Assembly (NCBI GenBank): GCA_041391125.1
Contig: JAWKON010000003.1
Location: 195,022-259,021, forward strand
Direction of reading: 5' to 3'
DNA: 64,000 bases
Origin: JACKBC01 sp041391125
Lineage (GTDB): Bacteria; Chloroflexota; Anaerolineae; Caldilineales; Caldilineaceae
Shown piece by piece: positions 36,770 to 45,815 of the stretch. The first letter of the stretch is position 1, and each line of letters opens with the position of its first letter. The notes beneath the pieces are model-generated. The model was not told the origin of the DNA, searched no databases, and worked only from the letters and a program-made list of their open reading frames with translations. Both the position numbers and the translations under genes were made by a program.

Positions 36770-37522
36770 ATGTTAAAAGACTTGCTTGCTTCAATCTCAC
36801 GCCAATCCTTGCTGCTGGTGGGTCGCATTCTGTGCTGGCTGCTGCTCGACGTGCAGATAGTTGGCAAAGAAAATCTACCCAAAACGCACGAGCCGTTGAT
36901 CCTCATCTCCAATCATTTTAGCTGGTTCGACGCGCCGCTTTTGACGGTGCTGCTGCCCTTTAAGCCGGTCTTTTTGGTGGCCACCGAATCGCAACGCAAA
37001 CTTTCTGTGCGCCTCTTCATGAGTATGTTCAACGGCATCCCCATCTGGCGTGGGCAGGTGGACCGCAGCGCCTTTCGTCATGCCCGCCAGGTGTTGCAAC
37101 AGGGCGGCGTGCTGGGCGTTTTCCCCGAAGGCGGCATCAACCCGGATCTGCGCGAACTGGTGGCGCAGGGCAAAGTAATCATGGACGATGGCTATGCCAA
37201 TACATTTCGGCAAAGCGCCCAATTGGCCCGCCCGCGCGCCGGCACGGCTATGCTGGCCGTGGAAAACGATGCGCGCATATTGCCCGTGGGGCTGCTCGGC
37301 ACCGAACGCATTATCAACAACGTGACCGACTGGCGCAGCCTGCTGCACTGGCGGCGCACTTCCATAACGCTCACCATTGGGCCGGCGTTCGGCCCGCTCA
37401 AAATTGACCCGGCGCTCAAAGGCCGCGCCCGTCGTCAATATCTGGACAACACCGCCGACATGATCATGCGCCGTGTGGCCGAACTCTTTCCGCCGGAACA
37501 CCGCGGCCCATATCGCGTGTGA
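36770..37522 (+). CDS. 1-acyl-sn-glycerol-3-phosphate acyltransferase-like protein (PlsC family)
   Basis: 250 residues from the ATG at 36770, with AGAGGGA 9 bases upstream. Phospholipid acyltransferase motifs: block I NHFSWFDAPLL (HxxxxD), block II around IPIWRGQVDR, block III FPEGGINPD (the usual FPEGT/R variant) and block IV ILPVGLLG. One N-terminal membrane-associated helix. It probably adds the second acyl chain in phosphatidic acid synthesis or acts on another acyl acceptor. It is an isolated plus-strand gene. Confidence 0.9.
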   Translation: MLKDLLASISRQSLLLVGRILCWLLLDVQIVGKENLPKTHEPLILISNHFSWFDAPLLTVLLPFKPVFLVATESQRKLSVRLFMSMFNGIPIWRGQVDRSAFRHARQVLQQGGVLGVFPEGGINPDLRELVAQGKVIMDDGYANTFRQSAQLARPRAGTAMLAVENDARILPVGLLGTERIINNVTDWRSLLHWRRTSITLTIGPAFGPLKIDPALKGRARRQYLDNTADMIMRRVAELFPPEHRGPYRV

Positions 37523-37524
37523 GG

Positions 37525-37596
37525 AGTGGCGGGTAGCGGGTGGCGGGTGGCGGGCGGTCATTCACTCGCACACCCGCCACCCGCATACCCGCCACA
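37525..37596. repeat. GGCGGGTGGCGGGT inverted tract
   Basis: GTGGCGGGTAGCGGGTGGCG-type units on the left and CACCCGCCACCCGC units on the right form an imperfect palindrome just after the acyltransferase stop. Same family as 24736-24775. Confidence 0.6.
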
Positions 37597-37648
37597 AAAA
37601 ACAGAGCAACAGGTATATCATAGCTCAACTTTATACCTGTTGCTCTGT
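37596..37648 (-). terminator. Intrinsic terminator of the DUF429 gene
   Basis: On the minus strand, a 17-bp perfect stem (37601-37617 with 37632-37648) is followed by TTTTTTGTGG. It starts 35 bp after the DUF429 stop and may also stop the acyltransferase transcript from the other side. Confidence 0.9.
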
Positions 37649-37682
37649 CGGAATTATTTCAATTTCCTGCTATCACTTGAAG

Positions 37683-38570
37683 TTACCCCAATCTCTGCTC
37701 CATCTCCGCCGTGATCGGTACAATGATGTGCCCCTCGTTCAGCGCCCCATAGACCCGGGCCCGGCCGGGGCCGTGATGCCAAAGATAAGACACAATATAC
37801 GCGCAACTGAGCGCATCCAGCACATCCTCATACTCTTTGAGCGCTTTACCGCGCAATGTCCGCACATCCGTGTTGACCAGAAGCTGCTTCGTACCCTTGA
37901 GCGCCGGCGTGGCCTTGCGCAAGCCGCGCAAATAGCGCTGATAGCGTTCAAATTCGGGCCAGCGCGCTTCATAAGCGCGCCCGCCGCGCGCCTTATATTT
38001 TAATGTCTTTTCTAGTCCGAAAAGGCTCACGTGGGCGGGGTGTGGAAAGATTTCGCAAATAATGCGGTCCTGCGCCTGCTGTGGGATCGGAGCAATCTCG
38101 CCAAAGTGGAGTCGCTGTACAAACATCTGCGTCAGCATCTCCCCGCGCACCGGTAGCTTTTGGGCTGCCGTTTCTTTGGCGCCATCGGTTGTATTGTTGG
38201 GCAAAGGCGCCAGGCCGCGACTCAACAATTGGCGGTTGGTCGGCAGTGCGCCCGCCTCAAACTGGCGCCACTCGGCGCTCAGCTCGCGGTCGCAGCGCCG
38301 CTAGCCAGTGCGGTTGGGCACGCGAATCGGTGCATCCACGCCGATAATGGCCGGCGCGTCTTTTTCCAAATGGTCGCGCACAAACTGGAAAATCTCATCA
38401 TCGCTGCCCAGCCCGCCGCAATAATCGACCAGCCGCTCGTTGCGAATGACCGCGCAGCCGCTGGGGTTGCGCGGGCTCCAGGCCAAGTCCAGCCCGATAA
38501 AGGTTACGTTGCTCCCTTTTGTTTTGGATTTGCCGCCCAGTTTTTGGCGCTTTTTACCTTTCTTCGCCAT
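37683..38570 (-). CDS. DUF429 (predicted nuclease-fold) protein interrupted by an in-frame TAG
   Basis: About 295 residues if the TAG at 38301-38303 is read through. The N-terminal part (ATG at 38570; basic leader KKGKKRQKLGGK) has FIGLDLAWSPRNPSG, then IIGVDAPIRVPNRTG, the two DUF429 hallmarks. After the TAG, in the same frame, comes RRCDRELSAEWRQ, where relatives have a continuous PNxTGxRxCDRE stretch, then HVSLFGLEKTLKYKARGGR and EYEDVLDALSCAYIVSYLWHHG. The stop replaces a single residue and no shift is needed. Members have an RNase H-like fold. Nonsense mutation or base error cannot be separated here. Confidence 0.75.
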
Positions 38571-40174
38571 TTTTCGCATCACTTTCATTTCGAAGCCGTT
38601 GCTGAATCTGCGCCCATGCTTGCTGCACCGCCTGCACATCGGCGGGAGTGGGCGGCTCATGCCCATAGCGCGCCAGATAATAGCGCTCGGTGATCACAGA
38701 CAGCTTTTCGGTCATGTCATCGGCCAGGCGGGGCGCGTTCAAATCAACGCTCCGGTTGGCCAGTGAACGGCCCAAAGGCGCATTGTACTCGACCGGCGTG
38801 GCGTGCGGCTGGCGCGCTACGCCAAAGCCAGATGCGGTTTGCAGCAGATGCTGATAGGCCGCGCGGATCTGGCGGCGGGCGTCCACTTCGCCATCCAGCG
38901 CCAAAAAGGGGCTCAACGCGTCCGCTGCCCGTCGGAAGCGGCCCATCAAGTTGTTCCACAAATTGCCCAGCTGCGCTTGCAACAAATCGGCAGACAGAAT
39001 GGACTCGCGCGACTCATCGATCTCCTCCTGCCCCGCCGCCCGCAGCCGCCGGATCACAATCACAAAAATGATCAACATAATGATGATGGCAATGGCCAGC
39101 CCAATGTAGCGATAGCTGTCCGGGATGACGGCGACCTGCTCCTGGAGCTGCTGCATTTCCTCTTCGGGCCGCCGCTCCAACAGCATCTGCTCCGGATCTA
39201 CCTCGCGTTCTGGAAAGAGCCGGCGAATCAGCGGGGCCAGCAGCCGCGCAATGTAGTAGGCAATGATAAACAGCACATAGGCAATCGCCAGCGCGATCTG
39301 TCCAAGGACGCGGCCCACCGCGGTGACGATGTCGCCCAGCCAGTTGAGCAACGCCGCCACCATCTCTGGCGCCAGCAGCGCGCCCAGCAGCACGCCTGCT
39401 GTCAGCAGCAGTGGAATCACCGTGGTCGTGCTGATCAGCCAGCTTCGGCTCAGCACCGGAATGCTGGCCCCCGTGCGCTGACCGGCGCCCAGCGCCCGAT
39501 CCAGCCCGGCGGTCACCTTGAGGCTGGATGCGGCCAGCGCCGCCATGCCGCTGCTCAACAGGATCAGCGCCAGCGCGCCGTCCCAGCCGGTTAGCGTCAG
39601 CCCGCCAATGGCGCTAAAAACCAGATAGAGCACCAGCGCCACAATGCCGGTCTGAAAAACGGTCCACACATCATCGTGCGCCATGCGCATGGAGGCATCC
39701 AGCAGCCCGCGCAGCCACAGAAAGGCGGTGAAGAGGCCGACGATCACGGCGCCGGGGATGGCGTTGCTCTGCCAGTGAATCAACGCATCCCCCAAGGCGG
39801 CCAGCCACCCCCCGTCCAATAACCCAAATTGGCTGCGGTAAAGCTGGAGCCACAGCACCAGCACAATCACCACCAGCCCCACCAGCGCAATGCCCATGCG
39901 GCTGGATAGACTGGCCGCCGGCGCCGGTTCCGGGCGCACCATGCTGTTCAACTCTTCAGTGGGCGGCGCAATCAAGCGCCAATAACAGGCTCAACAAAGG
40001 AATACTCATTAACAGCCACACCGGCAGCACCACGCCCACCTCCGTCGGCGCCAGCACACGCTGAATCAGCATGAGCCAGGGCAGCCACCAGCAACTGCGC
40101 AAAATCGCCAGCAGCAGCGGCAGCGCACCGTTGTCCAGCCAGTTCCATTGTTTGAGGGTAAGTGTGTTCATCAT
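38554..40174 (-). CDS. DUF4129-domain membrane protein (one frameshift near 39965)
   Basis: Restored length is about 540 residues. The first 68 residues (from the ATG at 40174: NTLTLKQWNWLDNG and two hydrophobic segments) are in one frame; an extra base near 39965 then leads into IAPPTEELNS and the 473-residue remainder. About eight membrane segments are followed by a cytoplasmic or outer loop (LFPEREVDPEQ) and a last membrane segment near FVIVIRRL. The C-terminal DUF4129 domain contains RQIRAAYQHLLQTASGFGVAR and TERYYLARYG. DUF4129 proteins usually accompany transglutaminase-like and DUF58/MoxR genes; the DUF58 gene is directly upstream. Confidence 0.85.
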
Positions 40175-40195
40175 TGTATAGTTGATGTTTTTATG

Positions 40196-40270
40196 ACAAG
40201 GTGAGGGGATGACAGGATGACAAGATGACTTCGACAGGCTCAGTCATCTTATCATCCTGTCATCTTGTCT
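40196..40270. repeat. GATGACAGGATGACAAGATGAC palindrome with REP-core loop
   Basis: Arms 40208-40230 and 40242-40264 pair at 22 of 23 positions. The loop with the innermost pairs reads CTTCGACAGGCTCAG, the complement of CTGAGCCTGTCGAAG, the same core as in the loop at 12701-12713 despite unrelated stems. Confidence 0.8.
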
Positions 40271-40278
40271 AAATTTCG

Positions 40279-41529
40279 CTACGGCAATTGCGATAATCCC
40301 TGCCAACGCTCCTTGCCCCCAATATAATATATAGTGACGCCCGGCAGCAGCAGCTTTGGCTCCTCCTCGCCCAGCGTGATCAGCGTGACGCCGAAGCCTT
40401 TGCGGCGCAGATCGGCCAGGGCGAGCTGCAAGCGGCGGTTGATCACGGCGCTGATCACGACCAGCGTGGCGCCAAAGGGCAGATCGCGGCTTTCCAACTC
40501 CAGTAGCACTTCCAGCGACCAGCGGCCCCGTTCATTGACGCGGGCCAGCGCTTCCAGCATGTGGGTCAATTGGCTGGGGTGGCGGCGGGGCAGAATGCGC
40601 ACGCGGCCGCTGCGCAGCATTTTGGCGTCGCTTTCCGCTTCGTCATCGTCGGTGGCTTGATCCACATGGGCCAGCCAGGCGTTGGCGTAGAGTCCTACGG
40701 CGTAGCCATTCTCCCACACGTGTTTGCCCACCGACGCCGCCGCGCAAATGGCATACTCCATCAGCTCCCAATCCTGCCCCTCGTGAAAAAACTCGTGGGT
40801 GCTCACGTTGAGAAAAATGGCCACCGGCCGCGTGCTGGAAGGCTCAAAGACCTTGGTTTGCAGCGCCTGCCGGCGGGCTGTGGCCTTCCAATGCACAAAG
40901 CGGAAGCTGTCGCCGCTGCTGTATTCGCGGGCGCCCATGAGCCGCATGGGGTCTTCAAAAATGCGCAGATTGCTCTTTTCTTCGCCAAAGGGATGGCGGG
41001 CGGGCAAGCCCAACTCAACAATGGGGACCACCTTGGGATAGACCAGCACATAGTCGTTGCGCTCCATGGTGGTGCGGCGAATGTCAAAGCCAAAGAGATC
41101 GCCGGAGCGCAATTGGGCCGGGCCAAAGCGCCACACGCCGCGCTGCCCGCCGCGCATTTGGTAGCGCCGGGTCACCAGCTCGTACCAGCGCAGCGAAAGC
41201 ACGTTGACCAGCCGCCGCCGCCCGCTGGCTCCGCTGGCCGCCTCAGCCGTGAGCGCCGCTGGGATTTCGTCATCGGCGCGGAACCAGGCCAGCGGAATCG
41301 GTTTGGCGTTGATCACCTCGATGCGCATCTCCATGTCGTCGCCAAAAAAGAGCCGTCGCCCGCTAAAATAGCGCCGATAGGTCACCCCGTGCAGGCAATA
41401 TTTGGCCCACACGGCAGACACAATGGCCAGCAGCGTCAAGATCAGCCCCATCAAAAAGAGCAACTGGTGGCGCAGCACCGCGCTGACAATTATTAACGCA
41501 CCAATGGCAATCCAAGTCAGTCGATTCAT
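40279..41529 (-). CDS. DUF58 domain-containing membrane protein
   Basis: 416 residues. Two N-terminal membrane segments (about 5-45) are followed by a large soluble part. The DUF58 signature is YSSGDSFRFVHWKATARRQALQTKVFEPSS near residue 210, and a vWA-like fold follows (RPVAIFLNVS). In other bacteria DUF58 proteins work with MoxR AAA ATPases and DUF4129/transglutaminase proteins in a membrane chaperone-like system. Here only the DUF4129 partner is adjacent; no moxR is present in the window. Confidence 0.9.
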   Translation of the reverse strand: MNRLTWIAIGALIIVSAVLRHQLLFLMGLILTLLAIVSAVWAKYCLHGVTYRRYFSGRRLFFGDDMEMRIEVINAKPIPLAWFRADDEIPAALTAEAASGASGRRRLVNVLSLRWYELVTRRYQMRGGQRGVWRFGPAQLRSGDLFGFDIRRTTMERNDYVLVYPKVVPIVELGLPARHPFGEEKSNLRIFEDPMRLMGAREYSSGDSFRFVHWKATARRQALQTKVFEPSSTRPVAIFLNVSTHEFFHEGQDWELMEYAICAAASVGKHVWENGYAVGLYANAWLAHVDQATDDDEAESDAKMLRSGRVRILPRRHPSQLTHMLEALARVNERGRWSLEVLLELESRDLPFGATLVVISAVINRRLQLALADLRRKGFGVTLITLGEEEPKLLLPGVTIYYIGGKERWQGLSQLP

Positions 41530-41544
41530 TCGTTACGCATTCAG

Positions 41545-41712
41545 AGGAGAGATTGGGATCAACAGATTGTACAGATTACGCAGATTTCTTCTATCTAATT
41601 GACAGTGTCATAAATAAAACAAAAGAGGCATTGTACGCGGATGTACGCAGATGAACGCGGATTCTCATGTCCTCTGCAAGAGTGACCTACGAAGGGTTGA
41701 ATGTGTGCAATC
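41545..41712. repeat. Composite intergenic repeats (CAGATTG and GATGAACGCGGATT families)
   Basis: GATCAACAGATTGTACAGA at 41550, GTACGCGGATGTACGCAGATG at about 41634, CTCTGCAAGAGTGACCTACG at 41672-41691 and CAATCTGTTGATCAT at about 41709 are stacked here. The third is identical over 20 bases to one arm of the palindrome at 63741-63812. No gene lies in this gap. Confidence 0.7.
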
Positions 41713-41718
41713 TGTTGA

Positions 41719-43167
41719 TCATACTTTTTGCAATTCAATGATTTTGGCGGACACGTGCTCGATTAATGATTCGAGGCAGCCGGGGGCCAGGATCGACGGC
41801 TCTTCCTGATATAGACCCTGGCCATAGGCTTCGGGCAGCAGATAGGCTGCCTGCATAGGCCCCAGCAGCGGCGAGATGAGCAATATCTGTGCGGGGAAGC
41901 GACGGCGCAGCTCCGTTTGCAGTATATTGTATGGCTCGCCGCCCACGGCCACCCAAATGGCGTCGCCCAGCCGATGCACCGCGCAGGGCAGCGGGAAATC
42001 GACCTCCGCCGGCAAATGCGCCACGCGCATAATCCAGCGGCGGGCGCGTTCGGCGCGGGCGCCAAAGTCGCGCGCCGCCACGGCGTCGCCCTGTTCAACA
42101 GCCACGGCCTGCTGCCCCAGCCAATCCTCCATTTCCTGGCGCAGCGCAACTGGGTCGGGGCGCGGCTTCATGGGCAAATCCAGCGTGTGGACATCGCCGT
42201 GAAAATGGCGGCTGTTGGATGTGCGTTCGGCATCGAAGGGCGCATGGCGCCACGTCCCCAAGGTGGCGCCGGAGATCACCGGGCCGGCATAGGCAAAATC
42301 GGTGGCCGGCGGGTCCAGCGCGGTGAGGGCCGAGAGTGCGGCATAGCCCAACTGACGCCCGTTCTGGTCGGCCACGGCGGTGCTGCCCTGATGGCTGTGG
42401 CGCGGCCCCAGATCGCCGCACGCGCCCTGCATGAAAATGCACGGCGCCCCCAACTCCGCTTCCACCACGGCCCGCATGGCGCCCACATAGTCCGGGCTGA
42501 TCTGGGTGTTTTCCCAGGCTAGCGTGGTGGGGTGGCAGGCGTAATTGACCAGGCTGGCCACAATGACGCCCACCTGCGTGCAGACGCGGCCCACAATCAC
42601 GGTGTCATCGGCGGGGGCATCGGGGTTGAAGCCGCAGGCATAGAGGTTGTTCTCCACGTCCCAATAGTCGCGATTGGCCGCCATATGGCAGCGCCCCGCG
42701 CCATAGGTGATGGTGCAGGGCTGCATTTTGCGGATGGCTTCGGCGGCGGCCACACAGATCTGTTCGCGCAGCGTTTCCAAATAGGCGGGAATCAGCTCGC
42801 CGCCGGGCAGCGGAATGCGGTCTTCGGTAAAGAGGCCGGCGGCGTGCGTGTGCGAAAAGGAGACGACGATCTGGCTGGCATTCAAACCGGCAGCGCGGCT
42901 GAGCGCATCCAGCAGCAGTTCGAATTCACTTTTGCCCATGCCCACCAGATCAAGCTGGACGCGCAGCATTGTGGCGGCGGCGTCTCCGTTCTCCATAGCC
43001 CCCAGCGCCATCACATCCCCCAGCAGCGGGCGATGCACGCCGGTGGCGCGATGGTGCCGCGCCGCGCCCCACATGGGATGATAAATGCCGACGGGCGGCG
43101 TCATATCGATGCGGGCGTGTCCAAAACGAACGTGGGAGGTGGGCGAGTGGCTAATGGTGGTGCTCAT
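41719..43167 (-). CDS. Neutral/alkaline ceramidase-superfamily hydrolase
   Basis: 482 residues from the ATG at 43167; another ATG at 43179 is possible, but the ribosome site AAAGG would touch it. The N-terminal region has FGHARIDMTPPVG, typical of the superfamily. Zinc-site features follow: VSFSHTHAAG (HTH), NYACHPTTL, and QGACGDLGPR where ceramidases have QGxxGDVNP. There is no signal peptide, unlike secreted neutral ceramidases, so this is likely a cytoplasmic member with an unknown amide substrate. It ends in EHVSAKIIELQKV. Confidence 0.85.
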   Translation of the reverse strand: MSTTISHSPTSHVRFGHARIDMTPPVGIYHPMWGAARHHRATGVHRPLLGDVMALGAMENGDAAATMLRVQLDLVGMGKSEFELLLDALSRAAGLNASQIVVSFSHTHAAGLFTEDRIPLPGGELIPAYLETLREQICVAAAEAIRKMQPCTITYGAGRCHMAANRDYWDVENNLYACGFNPDAPADDTVIVGRVCTQVGVIVASLVNYACHPTTLAWENTQISPDYVGAMRAVVEAELGAPCIFMQGACGDLGPRHSHQGSTAVADQNGRQLGYAALSALTALDPPATDFAYAGPVISGATLGTWRHAPFDAERTSNSRHFHGDVHTLDLPMKPRPDPVALRQEMEDWLGQQAVAVEQGDAVAARDFGARAERARRWIMRVAHLPAEVDFPLPCAVHRLGDAIWVAVGGEPYNILQTELRRRFPAQILLISPLLGPMQAAYLLPEAYGQGLYQEEPSILAPGCLESLIEHVSAKIIELQKV

Positions 43168-43292
43168 CAATGGGTGCATCCTTTGGTTGTGGGCAGCTTA
43201 GGTTTTTCCAAAAAAACAAAATATACCGGAAAACCTGCAAGCTAATCCAGAAAACCTTTATCATCAGATACATTTATTTTTCTGGATTAGTC

Positions 43293-43511
43293 TTAGTCGA
43301 TGCTGATGGCGGCCAAGTCGGCCAGCAGCGCGTGGAGCTTGTCGGTGGTCAGGCCAGATTCGGGGTAGGTGGCCACTTCGCCCAGCGACATGTAGAGCGC
43401 CATGTGCAGTTGTGGATGCGTGGTGGCGCCAGGAATGTGTCTTTCCAATGCGGCTTTGGCGCGGTCATCGGCCAATATTTCACGGATTTGCGTGCGAATC
43501 GAAAATGACAT
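43293..43511 (-). CDS. Small helical protein of unknown function
   Basis: 72 residues with a good ribosome site (AAGGAG, 7 bases before the ATG). The sequence resembles a short helical module (RTQIREILADDRAKAALERHIPG, then HPQLHMALYMSLGEVATYPESGL, then LHALLADLAAI) that I recall as a C-terminal add-on in glycoside hydrolases and transporters of some Firmicutes and Chloroflexota. As a free-standing gene next to a GPH transporter it could be a small partner protein. No function can be assigned. Confidence 0.65.
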   Translation of the reverse strand: MSFSIRTQIREILADDRAKAALERHIPGATTHPQLHMALYMSLGEVATYPESGLTTDKLHALLADLAAISID

Positions 43512-43624
43512 GGGGTTTCTCCTTATATACTCCTTAATATAAACGTGTCAAATTGTTCGTGCTTGCCACAACTGTATAGTTCACAGTATTATACCGCATA
43601 CCCCCTGAACATTGATAAACAGTT

Positions 43625-43718
43625 TTTCCAGGCAATACAACTTATATGTTCGCAGCCTGAGCTTGTCGAAGGCCGCCTTCGACAAGCTCAGGCTGCGGCC
43701 AGAAGTTTCCAGGCAATA
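43625..43718. repeat. REP-like palindrome inside 13-bp direct repeats
   Basis: A 22-bp perfect stem (43651-43672 with 43676-43697, loop CCG) carries CCTGAGCTTGTCGAAGG. The 13-base sequence TTTCCAGGCAATA occurs once on each side (43625-43637 and 43706-43718), as if the DNA between had been inserted. The right copy is immediately followed by the ribosome site of the next gene. Confidence 0.85.
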
Positions 43719-43730
43719 AGGATGTGAACC

Positions 43731-44315
43731 ATGCAAGTGACATTAACCATGCCCGACTGGGCCGATGCAGAAATTGCCAAATTACCCGCGTTCTTGCCCA
43801 CGCTGGAAGAGCGGATGGCCACGGTGATCCGCTTTTCGCAGCTTAACTTTGAACGCAACACGGGGGGACCCTTTGCGGCCGGCGTTTTTGAACGCGATAC
43901 GGGCAAATTGGTGGTGATCGGCGTCAACCGCGTTATGCCCACCACCTGCTCCTCCGCCCACGCCGAGGTGATGACGCTTTCGCTGGCGCAGCAGAAGCTG
44001 GGCGTGTACGATTTGGGTGGGCCGGGGATGCCGGCGCACCAGCTTGTGGTCAACTGGCGACCGTGCGCCATGTGCTATGGCGCGGTGCATTGGTCGGGCG
44101 TCCGCTCGCTGGTGATTGCGGGCAGCGGGCCGGAATTGGAAGAGCTGACCGGCTTTGATGAGGGGCCGATCCATCCGGATTGGAAGGCCGAACTAAACAA
44201 GCGGGGCGTCGAAGTGATCGAAAATGTGCTGCACGACGAAGCCTGCCGCGTCTTCCGCGCTTTTGGCGCAAGCGGCGCTTTTGTTTATAACGGACGGCAA
44301 GGCGCCACCGAATGA
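43731..44315 (+). CDS. Nucleoside/cytidine deaminase-family zinc enzyme
   Basis: 194 residues with a ribosome site AAGGA 10 bases upstream. Zinc and catalytic motifs are HAEV (SSAHAEVMTLS) and PCAMC (NWRPCAMCYGAVHWSGV), as in guanine and other nucleoside deaminases of the cytidine deaminase superfamily. The C-terminal region GFDEGPIHPDWKAELNKRGVEVIE follows the guanine deaminase-like pattern. The stop overlaps the transporter start by 4 bp (ATGA), which suggests uptake and deamination of a related substrate, though the GPH transporter family mostly moves sugars. Confidence 0.88.
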   Translation: MQVTLTMPDWADAEIAKLPAFLPTLEERMATVIRFSQLNFERNTGGPFAAGVFERDTGKLVVIGVNRVMPTTCSSAHAEVMTLSLAQQKLGVYDLGGPGMPAHQLVVNWRPCAMCYGAVHWSGVRSLVIAGSGPELEELTGFDEGPIHPDWKAELNKRGVEVIENVLHDEACRVFRAFGASGAFVYNGRQGATE

Positions 44316-45715
44316 ACATTGATGCCACCCCCAACCAAATTTCGAATGACGAGGCCGCGGCCAAGGCCGAACTGCGCAACCGTGTTTCTACCAACGGCCA
44401 GCGCTGGCTGTATGCCGTCTCCATGATGGGCATCCAGATTCCGGCGCAGGTGGTCAACGTGTCGCTGCTCTTTTTTTACACGGACATCAAGCGCCTGCCG
44501 CCGCAGTGGAGCGCCATCGCGCTGACGCTTTACGCCATTTACAATGCGGTGAACAACCCGCTGATCGGCTTCCTTTCGGACCGCACGCACACGCGTTGGG
44601 GGCGGCGCCTGCCCTATCTTTGGTTTGGCACGCTGCCCTGGCTGCTCATTTTTGGCGCGCTGTGGCTGGCCCCGTTTGACGGCAACTTGCAGCCGGTGGC
44701 GCTGCTGATCTATATGGTGGTGGGCATTGTGCTCTATGATGCACTGGGGACGGCGGTGGGCACGGCCTACTATTCGCTGATGCCGGAGATGTTTCCGTCG
44801 TATGACGAGCGCACCGATGTGGCCGTGCGTATGAACATCTTTTTGACCGCAGCGCTGCTGTTGGGCGTGGCGCTGCCGCCGATTATTGCGCAGCAGGTGG
44901 GCTGGGGCGTCATGGGCATGATCTTTGCCGGGGTGGCGCTGATTGCGGCCTATGTGGGCTATCGCGGCATGTACGAGCGGGGCGGCCCGGCAGTGGCGGA
45001 TGACTTTTCATTTTTCGCAGCGTTCAAAGCCACTTTTGTCAACCGCAGCTTTTTGCCCATGACGGTGGCGCAGACTATGCGTTTTGTAACCACCAATGCG
45101 CTGTCCACGGGTATGATTTTCTATATTAAATATAGTATCGGCGCCGAGGCTGGCCAGACATCGCTTATTTTGGCCACGGCCTTCATTGTAGCCGCGTTGG
45201 CGCTTTATCCGTGGCGGCGCTTTGTGGCCAGCCGCTTTGAAGCGCGCACCACGGCGCTGATTGGTTACGCCGCCTCAGCGCTGGCCGCGCTGCCGCTTTG
45301 GTTTGTCAATTCGCTCTCCGGCGCCATCATTGTCTCCGCCATTTTGGGTGTGGCCTTTGCCGGCATCTTTTTGATGGACAACGTGCTGATCGCCGATGTA
45401 ATCGATGAGGACGAAGTGAAGACGGGGCAGCGCCGCGAGGGTATGTACTTTGGCCTGAACGGGCTGGTGGTGACGCTGAGCGCGGCCATTGTGTCGGTGG
45501 TCTTTGGCATTATCGCCCCGGCCTATGGCTATGATACGCGGCTGGAGGTGCAGCCCGCGAGCGTGGCCACCGGCTTCCGCGTCTTTATGACGGGGCTGCC
45601 TTTTGCCGGCTGTCTGCTGGCTTTCCTGGCGCTGCTCACCTATCCGCTGCATGGCGAACGGCTGGCCGCGGTCAAGGCGGAGGTGGAGCGGCGACGGACG
45701 TCATTGGGGAATTAG
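44312..45715 (+). CDS. GPH-type (MFS_2) cation:sugar symporter
   Basis: 467 residues with about 12 membrane segments. The family motif between helices 2 and 3 is clear: NPLIGFLSDRTHTRWGRRLPYLWFG. Further marks are MPEMFPSYDERTDV and, in helix 9-10, DNVLIADVIDEDEVKTGQRREGMYFG, both characteristic of glycoside-pentoside-hexuronide symporters. It should import a glycoside with a cation. Translationally coupled to the deaminase gene. Confidence 0.9.
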   Translation: MNIDATPNQISNDEAAAKAELRNRVSTNGQRWLYAVSMMGIQIPAQVVNVSLLFFYTDIKRLPPQWSAIALTLYAIYNAVNNPLIGFLSDRTHTRWGRRLPYLWFGTLPWLLIFGALWLAPFDGNLQPVALLIYMVVGIVLYDALGTAVGTAYYSLMPEMFPSYDERTDVAVRMNIFLTAALLLGVALPPIIAQQVGWGVMGMIFAGVALIAAYVGYRGMYERGGPAVADDFSFFAAFKATFVNRSFLPMTVAQTMRFVTTNALSTGMIFYIKYSIGAEAGQTSLILATAFIVAALALYPWRRFVASRFEARTTALIGYAASALAALPLWFVNSLSGAIIVSAILGVAFAGIFLMDNVLIADVIDEDEVKTGQRREGMYFGLNGLVVTLSAAIVSVVFGIIAPAYGYDTRLEVQPASVATGFRVFMTGLPFAGCLLAFLALLTYPLHGERLAAVKAEVERRRTSLGN

Positions 45716-45733
45716 GCACAACTGGCATCTTTC

Positions 45734-45779
45734 GTCAAAACAATCCCGGAATCTTCTGAGATTCCAGGATTGTTTTGAC
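45734..45779. terminator. Bidirectional terminator between convergent genes
   Basis: A stem of 13 plus 7 bp with one mismatch (45734-45754 with 45759-45779) and a TCTG loop. Its arms contain AAAACAATCC and GGATTGTTTT, so each strand has a T-run. It serves the symporter on the plus strand and the PD40 gene on the minus strand. Confidence 0.85.
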
Positions 45780-45815
45780 TCTACCCTGAAAAGGGTGAAT
45801 AGGGAAGGGCTATTT

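Noticed and set aside
45701..45815. C-terminal extension of the PD40 protein frame
   Set aside because: It runs through the bidirectional terminator and into the symporter gene. One base fewer near 45840 gives a stop at 45816 and a normal PD40 end.
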